Shown one piece after another: positions 1 through 6,079 of a DNA stretch of 16,403 nt (position 1 is its first letter; the number at the start of each line of letters is the position of its first letter). Below the pieces are notes generated by a model. That model saw only the letters and a program-made list of their open reading frames with translations, did not search any database and was not told the DNA's origin. This stretch comes from an uncultured Polynucleobacter sp. (lineage in GTDB: Bacteria; Pseudomonadota; Gammaproteobacteria; Burkholderiales; Burkholderiaceae). Location: NCBI GenBank assembly GCA_937996825.1, contig CALKUJ010000107.1, positions 1 to 16,403 on the forward strand, in the 5' to 3' direction. Position numbers and translations under genes: made by a program.

Positions 1-15
1 GTGCTCTTCCGATCT
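1..15. other. Illumina TruSeq adapter remnant
   Basis: The first 15 bases read GTGCTCTTCCGATCT, identical to the 3' end of the TruSeq adapter/read-2 primer. The reverse complement is AGATCGGAAGAGCAC, the classic read-through adapter start. The minus-strand reading frame of the neighbouring gene runs straight into it, giving spurious residues RSEEH after a natural lysine codon at 16-18. This is untrimmed library sequence, not genomic DNA. Confidence 0.95.
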
Positions 16-315
16 TTTAAGTAATTTCAAATCTTCAGTAAAAGGCCACCGCGACCATGTCGCAGATTGTTCTTTACAGGCAATCACTCCTTGGTTTGTA
101 AGGCAAACCAGCCCTTTTGCAAAATGAAGTTGCTCGTTGAGATCCAGCTCTAGAACAGCAATGACAGATTCATGGTCGTTCAGGGTCTGGGCTACAGACC
201 GTCGCCACTCCAGAGGCAAGCGTTCTAAAGAGTCCGAATGGCTATGGATAGCTGTGGGGGTGGTGTTGGCAGTCGAGGTCAAGGATGGCTTTATATCTTT
301 ATTTGTCGGCAATTA
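16..315 (-). CDS. Probable cyanophycin-associated ABC transporter, N-terminal fragment
   Basis: An open minus-strand frame of 100 codons runs from a TTG at 313-315 to the contig edge, with no stop before the adapter. The stretch with family-like character is LPLEWRRSVAQTL, then VIAVLELDLNEQLHF and AKGLVCLTNQGVIA. From memory this resembles the N-terminal cytoplasmic region of the betaproteobacterial cyanophycin metabolism-associated ABC transporter, which sits beside cphA. The neighbouring divergent cphA pair supports that reading. No membrane segment or ATPase domain lies inside the fragment, so function is not shown directly. No ATG occurs upstream of the conserved part. TTG at 313-315 or TTG at 280-282 are the possible starts, and neither has a clear ribosome binding site. 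The gene is partial only because the contig ends. Confidence 0.5.
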
Positions 316-421
316 TCGCAAATTTGCCAATCAAAATATTTACCTTTTTATGTCAACCAAAGATTCACCAAAGCGTTAAACGACAACGTACAATTAGGTA
401 TTTTTGGCACTTTAGCCCCAC
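316..421. promoter_or_regulatory. Divergent intergenic region upstream of cphA'
   Basis: This AT-rich gap of about 106 bp separates the leftward transporter fragment from the rightward cphA' gene and must hold both promoters. On the plus strand TATTTT at 399-404 is a reasonable -10 match, but its spaced -35 (TTAAAC, 376-381) is poor. On the minus strand TTGACA (complement of 351-356) is a perfect -35, but no good -10 lies 16-18 bases beyond it. No Shine-Dalgarno sequence precedes the ATG at 422. Promoter positions are therefore tentative. Confidence 0.3.
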
Positions 422-2572
422 ATGACGAAAAAAACTATAGAAATCATAGATATAAAGGTTCTCAAAGGACCCAGCATGTGGACTTATCGCCCGGTTCTTG
501 AAGCTTGGGTCGACATACATGATCTTGAAGATTACCCATCAAATACTCTGCCAGGCTTTACTGACAGATTGGTAGCTTGGCTTCCCAGCCTGATCGAACA
601 TCGATGCTCTTATGAAGAGCGTGGCGGCTTCATCAAAAGGCTTGAAGAAGGTACCTGGCCAGCCCACATTCTTGAACACATCACCCTAGAACTTCAAAAT
701 CTTGCAGGCATGCCTGGAGGATTTGGCAAAGCCAGAGATGGTAGAAGACGTGGCGAGTACAAAGTCATTGTTTCAGCATGGCATGAAAAAATCACTGAAA
801 AAGCTCTTTACCATGCTCGAGATTTGGTCATGGCGGCGATCGAGGATCGCCCATTTGATGTACCTGCTGCCATCAAAGAAATTGAAGACATGGTGGACAG
901 TCTTTATCTTGGCCCTAGTACCGCATGCATCGTGGATGCAGCCAGAGAAAAGAGAATTCCAGCTACTAGATTGTCTGAAGGTAATCTAGTGCAATTGGGC
1001 TACGGTAATAAACAACGCAGAATTTGGACTGCGGAAACAGATTTGACCAGCGCCATTGCTGAGGGGATTTCAAAAGACAAAGACTTAACGAAATCTCTCT
1101 TAGCTTCATGTGGCGTTCAAGTACCAGAAGGTCGAATGGTCGATAGCGCAAAGGATGCCTGGTCTGCCGCTCAAGATATTGAAGGTCCTGTTGTGGTAAA
1201 GCCCTATGACGGCAACCATGCCCGAGGTGTATTCACCAACCTCACCGGTAAAGAACAGATTTTCAAAGCCTATGAGGATGCCCTCAAAGAAGGCAGCGGT
1301 GTGATTGTTGAGCGTTACATTCCTGGTAATGAACATCGTCTGTTGGTGGTTGGCAAAAAAGTAGTGGCAGCCGCCAAGGGCGAATCAGCCTGGGCCAAGG
1401 GTGATGGCAAAAGAAGCATTCGTGAACTGATCGAGCAAGAGATCAACACTGATCCTCGCCGCGGTGACGCAGAGATACTACCTTTGAGCCCTGTTGTCTT
1501 TGATACAAAATTAGAACTAGAGCTTGCTCGTCAAAATTTCACTTTGGATTCAATACCTGAGTCTGGTCATGATGTTTTGGTTCAAGCTTCAGGCAATATG
1601 GCTTTTGAAGTGACTCACTTGGTTCATCCATCAGTCGCTGAACAAGCCGCTTTGGCTGCTCGAGTCATTGGCCTGGATATTGCTGGCGTTGATATCGTTG
1701 CTGAAGATATTTCTAAGCCTCTTGAAGATCAAGGTGGAGCCATTGTTGAAGTCAATGCAGGGCCTGGACTGATCATGCATCTCAAGCCAGCTGTTGGTGA
1801 ACCTCAAGCTGTTGGCGCTGCCATCGTTGATCACCTCTTCCCTAATAATGCTGATGGGCGAATTCCTATTGTGGGCATCACTGGCTCTCGAGGTAAGACC
1901 ATGGTTGCACAGTTGACCACCCATCTATTGCAACTCAGTGGCGTAAAAGTTGGTTTGGCCTGTAGTAATGGTGCGTTTTTTAATCAAAGACTTCAAACCC
2001 CTGGCAATTCAGCTAACTGGACCAGCGCTCACCGTATTTTGCTGAACCGTCAAGTTGAGGCAGCGGTCTTTGAAAACGACAGCCGCACCATTTTGAACGA
2101 AGGACTTGCCTACGACCGTTGCTTGGTTGGAGTAGTGACCAATCTGGATCCATCAGACACAGTTCCAGAGTGCGCCATCAACGATGCGGAAGATATTTAT
2201 AAGGTTCTCAGAACTCAAGTGGATGTGGTTTTGCCCAATGGTTTCTCAATACTTAATGCTGATGATGAAGCAGTTACGAAAATGGCTGAACTATCAGATG
2301 GTGAAGTCATTTTCTTCAGTAAGTATGGTCCAAACGAGCACACCCAAAAGCATCTACAAAACGGTGGCCGTGCTTTGTTCACTGAAAATAATATGATCAT
2401 TTTGGCAACTGGTACTGAGCGTCACCCTCTCATCAGTACTGCCAACATTCCTCTTTTACAAGCCAGCAGCAAAACAAATACCTTAGAAAGTATTCTGGCT
2501 GCTGTTGCTGCAGCATGGTCTTTGAATACACCTAAAGACATCATTGCTGCAGGCCTTCAAACTTATCAATAG
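422..2572 (+). CDS. cphA': Cyanophycin synthetase-like protein CphA' (truncated paralogue)
   Basis: This 716-residue paralogue of cyanophycin synthetase lies immediately upstream of full-length cphA, an arrangement known in betaproteobacteria such as Ralstonia/Cupriavidus. The N domain (about 1-165) carries HILEH at 82-86, matching the HxxEH hydrolase-type motif reported in some CphA1 enzymes. The ATP-grasp domain (about 215-475) looks intact: VVVKPYDGN near 257, Asp424, and EVNAGPG with Glu443 and Asn445. The Mur-ligase-like half has a P-loop variant GSRGKT (488-493) where CphA has GTNGKT. The CphA segment ETARGGIL is ENDSRTIL here, and the conserved Asp-His after TNL is lost (TNLDPSDT). The protein ends where CphA's last Mur-ligase domain would begin, about 140 residues short. 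It may add Asp or prime polymer rather than add Arg. The N terminus aligns with that of CphA, supporting the ATG at 422. Confidence 0.9.
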   Translation: MTKKTIEIIDIKVLKGPSMWTYRPVLEAWVDIHDLEDYPSNTLPGFTDRLVAWLPSLIEHRCSYEERGGFIKRLEEGTWPAHILEHITLELQNLAGMPGGFGKARDGRRRGEYKVIVSAWHEKITEKALYHARDLVMAAIEDRPFDVPAAIKEIEDMVDSLYLGPSTACIVDAAREKRIPATRLSEGNLVQLGYGNKQRRIWTAETDLTSAIAEGISKDKDLTKSLLASCGVQVPEGRMVDSAKDAWSAAQDIEGPVVVKPYDGNHARGVFTNLTGKEQIFKAYEDALKEGSGVIVERYIPGNEHRLLVVGKKVVAAAKGESAWAKGDGKRSIRELIEQEINTDPRRGDAEILPLSPVVFDTKLELELARQNFTLDSIPESGHDVLVQASGNMAFEVTHLVHPSVAEQAALAARVIGLDIAGVDIVAEDISKPLEDQGGAIVEVNAGPGLIMHLKPAVGEPQAVGAAIVDHLFPNNADGRIPIVGITGSRGKTMVAQLTTHLLQLSGVKVGLACSNGAFFNQRLQTPGNSANWTSAHRILLNRQVEAAVFENDSRTILNEGLAYDRCLVGVVTNLDPSDTVPECAINDAEDIYKVLRTQVDVVLPNGFSILNADDEAVTKMAELSDGEVIFFSKYGPNEHTQKHLQNGGRALFTENNMIILATGTERHPLISTANIPLLQASSKTNTLESILAAVAAAWSLNTPKDIIAAGLQTYQ

Positions 2573-2578
2573 TCAATC

Positions 2579-5143
2579 ATGGAATTAATTCGCATACGTG
2601 CTCTCAGAGGTCCTAATTTTTGGGGCAAACACACCTCTTTGGAGGCATTGGTCAAATGCGAAGAAAATGAAAAAATCATCACCAATATTTCTGGTTTTGA
2701 GACTCGCTTGCGTGAACGCTTTCCTCAGCTCGGCCCATTGCGTCCTCACACACAAAATGAAACGGTCTCTTTGGCTCATGCCTTAGAAGTCTGCTCAAGA
2801 GATTTACAGGCTCAAGCAGGATGTCCAATCACTTTCAGTAGAACCATGGCAACACCAGATGATGGTGTTTATATTGTGGTGGTTGAATACACCGAAGAAA
2901 AAGTGGGTCGCCTAGCACTTGATTTAGCTATGCAGTTATGTCGTTCTGCACTCATTGATAACGGCTCACACCTTGATGAATACTTAAAGCAGTTAAGAGA
3001 TTTAGACGAAGACATCCGCTTAGGACCAAGCACTGGATCAATCGTAGAAGCTGCTGTTGCTCGAGGCATTCCTTACCGTCGCTTGACCGAAGGTAGCATG
3101 GTTCAATTAGGCTGGGGCAGCAAACAACGCCGCATCCAAGCAGCAGAAACTAGCTCTACCAGTGCGATTGCCGAATCAATCGCTCAAGATAAACAATTGA
3201 CCAAAGATTTACTCCATGCCGCTGGTGTGCCAGTGCCCATGGGCAAGATTGTGACCACTTCAGAAGAAGCATGGCAAGCCTATTTAGAAATCAAAGCGCC
3301 TGTAGCCGTTAAGCCACGTGATGGTAACCAGGGTAAAGGTGTTGCGGTCAATATCGATAACCGCGAACAAATCGACATTGCTTTCAAAGCAGCGTCGGCA
3401 ATTTCGTCTGAAGTGATTGTTGAACGCTATATGCCAGGTCATGACCACCGCCTTCTAATCATCGGCGGTCAATTAGTCGCTGCTGCTCGCCGTGAGCCGC
3501 CATATGTCATTGGCAATAACAAGAATACCGTTCGCGAATTAGTCGAAGAAGTGAACAAGGACCCTCTTAGAGGTGATGGCCACGCTACTTCATTGAGCAA
3601 AATTCGAATTGATGAAATTGCCATTGCCACATTAAAGAACCAGCAACTCACCCCAGACTCTATTCCGCCAAAAGGCCTGAGAGTGACATTGCGTAACAAT
3701 GCCAACTTAAGCACAGGTGGCACTGCTACTGATGTCACGGATGATGTACATCCAGACCTAGCTGCTTCAGCTATTGCAGCTGCACAAATGGTTGGCTTGG
3801 ATATTTGCGGTGTTGATGTGGTTTGTGACAATGTTTATCGTCCATTAGAAGAACAAGGTGGCGGTATTGTTGAAGTGAATGCAGCTCCTGGTTTACGCAT
3901 GCACTTACACCCTTCTTATGGCAAAGGTCGCCCAGTGGGTGAAGCCATTATTTCAACGATGTTCGGTAAAGATGATGACGGTCGCATTCCAGTTGTGGCA
4001 GTAACAGGTACCAATGGCAAAACCACCACCGTCAAGTTAATGAGTCATTTGTTTGAGCGTCAGGGATTACGTGTTGGCCACACTGGCACAGACGGCGTGT
4101 ATGTGAATGGTAAAAGAATCGACACAGGCGACTGCAGTGGGCCCAAGAGTGCGCGCAATGTTTTGATGCACCCTGATGTCGATGCCGCCGTCTTAGAGAC
4201 TGCACGAGGTGGCATATTGCGCGAGGGCCTTGGCTTTGATCGCTGCCACGTAGCAATCGTGACCAATTTAGGTCAAGGTGATCACCTGGGCATGAACTAC
4301 ATCAACACCACAGCAGAATTAGCCGCTGTTAAGCGTGTGATTGTTCAAAACGTTGCAAACAACGGCATGGCCGTGCTCAATGCAGCCGATCCAATGGTGG
4401 CCAAGATGGCAAAGTCTTGCCCTGGAGAAGTAACCTTCTTTGCCAGAGATATTCAGCACCCAGTGATGGCAAAGCATCGCGCTCAAGGTCTGCGAGTAGT
4501 TTTTGTTGAAAACAACAAAATCATTGCCAGCCAAGGCAAAAAAGAATTCCACATTGATTTGAACCAAGTGCCAATCACGGTCAACGGCAGCATCAGCTTT
4601 CAAGTTGAGAACGTATTGGCAGCCGTTGGTGCCGCATGGGCTTTGAATATTCCTTGGGAAACCATTGCTGAGGCACTAGCCACATTTGTGAGTGACTCTC
4701 AAACAGTGCCTGGGCGTTTTAATCTATTCAAACACCAGGGCGCTACTGTGATTGCTGATTACGGTCACAACCCAGACGCCATCAAAGCTCTGTCAGAAAC
4801 CATCATCAACATGCCTGCCAAAAAGCGCATGGTAGTGATCAGTGGTGCGGGCGATCGTCGGGATGAAGATTTACGACGCCAAACAGAAATTCTTGGCCAG
4901 TACTTTGATCATGTGATTCTTTATGAAGATCAGTGCCAACGAGGTCGCCCTGATGGTGAAGTGATCGGCATCATGCGAGAAGGCTTGATGGCATCAAAGC
5001 AAGTCAAGAAAATTCAAGAATTCCATGGCGAGTTCCTCGCCATTGATCAGGCGTTATCTCAAATTGAATCAGGTGACGTGTGTCTTATTCTGGTTGACCA
5101 GGTTGAGGAATCTTTGGCTCACATCGCCAAAAATGTTCGCTGA
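2579..5143 (+). CDS. cphA: Cyanophycin synthetase CphA
   Basis: Cytoplasmic enzyme that builds the nitrogen reserve polymer cyanophycin: an ATP-grasp site adds Asp to the backbone and a Mur-ligase-like site attaches Arg to its side chain. The 854 residues are close to the usual CphA1 length. Visible are the N domain (about 1-160), ATP-grasp (about 200-460; AVKPRDGNQGKG near 243-254, Asp413, Glu432/Asn434), Mur-ligase P-loop GTNGKTTT (477-484), ETARGGIL (540-547), TNLGQGDHLG (562-571), and the C-terminal domain with DYGHNPD (727-733). The N-domain hydrolase-type motif is HALEV (67-71), lacking the final His of HxxEH. The start lies six bases after the cphA' stop with no Shine-Dalgarno sequence, so translational coupling to cphA' is likely. 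No cyanophycinase or isoaspartyl dipeptidase gene is in the window. Confidence 0.95.
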   Translation: MELIRIRALRGPNFWGKHTSLEALVKCEENEKIITNISGFETRLRERFPQLGPLRPHTQNETVSLAHALEVCSRDLQAQAGCPITFSRTMATPDDGVYIVVVEYTEEKVGRLALDLAMQLCRSALIDNGSHLDEYLKQLRDLDEDIRLGPSTGSIVEAAVARGIPYRRLTEGSMVQLGWGSKQRRIQAAETSSTSAIAESIAQDKQLTKDLLHAAGVPVPMGKIVTTSEEAWQAYLEIKAPVAVKPRDGNQGKGVAVNIDNREQIDIAFKAASAISSEVIVERYMPGHDHRLLIIGGQLVAAARREPPYVIGNNKNTVRELVEEVNKDPLRGDGHATSLSKIRIDEIAIATLKNQQLTPDSIPPKGLRVTLRNNANLSTGGTATDVTDDVHPDLAASAIAAAQMVGLDICGVDVVCDNVYRPLEEQGGGIVEVNAAPGLRMHLHPSYGKGRPVGEAIISTMFGKDDDGRIPVVAVTGTNGKTTTVKLMSHLFERQGLRVGHTGTDGVYVNGKRIDTGDCSGPKSARNVLMHPDVDAAVLETARGGILREGLGFDRCHVAIVTNLGQGDHLGMNYINTTAELAAVKRVIVQNVANNGMAVLNAADPMVAKMAKSCPGEVTFFARDIQHPVMAKHRAQGLRVVFVENNKIIASQGKKEFHIDLNQVPITVNGSISFQVENVLAAVGAAWALNIPWETIAEALATFVSDSQTVPGRFNLFKHQGATVIADYGHNPDAIKALSETIINMPAKKRMVVISGAGDRRDEDLRRQTEILGQYFDHVILYEDQCQRGRPDGEVIGIMREGLMASKQVKKIQEFHGEFLAIDQALSQIESGDVCLILVDQVEESLAHIAKNVR

Positions 5144-5165
5144 TCACCAATGCTTCGTTGACTGA

Positions 5166-5981
5166 TTATTTTGCCGACTTCAACTGCTGCTTTTGCAGCA
5201 GTTTGAGAACTTCAGCAGCCGCCACAAATCCAAAAGTTGCTGTCACAGTAACAGCTGATCCATATCCTGCGCATGACAATCCACCACTGGCGACTCCTTG
5301 CCTTGGCTCATCAGAATAAATCGCTGTAATACCTAGCTTCTTTTTAGGATCACTGCTAAAGCCATATTCTTTGCGCAATGCATACCTGATCTTCGACAAG
5401 ACTGGATCCTGAGTTGTTTTAGCCAAGTCAGCAGCTTTAATGCGACTTGGATCAAGCTTGCCCCCAGCCCCTCCACAAATAATTAAGGGGATAACTGCTG
5501 ATTTTCTGTCGCTTTGCTGAGAACTTCTTGCTCTGGATATCTCATCTCTAGATTCGCAATATGCAGCCAAAGCAATCTTCATCTTCACGTCATCAGTGGC
5601 ATCAAGCACCACAAAATATGGATTTTCAGCATTTTTGCGCAAATGCGCATCAAGGTTTTCTGGCGTCAAAAATTCATCAATGATATGGAGTTTGATCAGT
5701 GGATTGATCTGCCTGACTCGCTCGGCCAAAGCCTCTGATTTTGACTTACCAAAGTTATCCTCAATCGCATGCAATTGACGATTCACATTACTCAATGCAA
5801 TGTGGTCAAAATCCACCAATGTCAATTCGCCAATGCCGCTCCTGGCCAGCGCCTCAACGGCCCAAGAGCCAACACCACCCAATCCAGCAACTAGCACGTG
5901 CGCCTTTTCAAAGGCCTGCAAACCATGCTCACCATATAAACGAGCAACTCCTGCGAAGCGCCTATTTTGATTTGTATCCAT
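5166..5981 (-). CDS. tcdA: tRNA threonylcarbamoyladenosine dehydratase TcdA (CsdL)
   Basis: E1-like (ThiF/MoeB family) ATP-dependent enzyme that dehydrates t6A at tRNA position 37 to the cyclic form ct6A, working with the CsdA-CsdE sulfur-transfer system in E. coli. With the start at 5981 the protein is 271 residues, close to the E. coli length. It opens with RRFAGVARLYG, then the nucleotide-binding GLGGVGS (33-39), the VDFDHI acidic turn (56-61) and NRQ (67-69). Further on are TGGAGGK-type ICGGAGGKLDP, DLAKTTQDP, and SCAGYGSAVTVTATFGF near the C terminus. A longer frame reaches 6053, but that extension reads through the terminator at 6001-6026, so I reject it. ATG at 5987, two codons upstream, is an alternative. 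No Shine-Dalgarno is visible, and TATATA immediately upstream hints at a very short leader. The gene converges with cphA, 22 bases apart. Confidence 0.93.
   Translation of the reverse strand: MDTNQNRRFAGVARLYGEHGLQAFEKAHVLVAGLGGVGSWAVEALARSGIGELTLVDFDHIALSNVNRQLHAIEDNFGKSKSEALAERVRQINPLIKLHIIDEFLTPENLDAHLRKNAENPYFVVLDATDDVKMKIALAAYCESRDEISRARSSQQSDRKSAVIPLIICGGAGGKLDPSRIKAADLAKTTQDPVLSKIRYALRKEYGFSSDPKKKLGITAIYSDEPRQGVASGGLSCAGYGSAVTVTATFGFVAAAEVLKLLQKQQLKSAK
5182..5203 (+). terminator. Hairpin in the tcdA 3' end, possible cphA terminator
   Basis: A perfect 9-bp inverted repeat, AACTGCTGC and GCAGCAGTT, with a TTTT loop lies about 40 bases after the cphA stop and inside the last codons of convergent tcdA. 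The downstream plus-strand sequence is only TTTGAG, so intrinsic termination would be weak. The same bases encode LLQKQQ of TcdA, so the repeat may be coincidental coding sequence. Confidence 0.35.
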
Positions 5982-6000
5982 AAGCATGACTATATAAGAA

Positions 6001-6026
6001 AAAACCCGCCTCGAGAGGCGGGTTTT
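6001..6026 (-). terminator. Rho-independent terminator of the symporter operon
   Basis: A perfect dyad with 12-base arms AAAACCCGCCTC and GAGGCGGGTTTT around a GA centre forms a GC-rich stem. On the minus strand the stem is followed by TTTTTTCTTATA, a good U tract. It lies 54 bases after the symporter stop and just before tcdA. The A/T arms are symmetric, so it could also act on the plus strand. Confidence 0.88.
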
Positions 6027-6079
6027 AGCGTGAGCCCCGAAGGGCATCACCAATGTTTCATCAATTAAGAATCAACTGA

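Noticed and set aside
137..501. Two short plus-strand frames before cphA'
   Set aside because: The first is antisense to the better-supported transporter fragment. The second overlaps the cphA' start, and neither has family character or a ribosome binding site.
2540..2600. CphA' as a frameshifted full-length cphA copy
   Set aside because: cphA starts seven bases after the cphA' stop, so no room exists for a lost C-terminal domain in another frame. Truncated cphA' next to cphA is a known arrangement.
3469..3831. 120-codon antisense frame inside cphA
   Set aside because: It is fully within a conserved coding gene, and its composition is that of a shadow frame.
5982..6053. N-terminal extension of tcdA
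   Set aside because: It would translate through the strong terminator hairpin and is absent from the E. coli TcdA N terminus.
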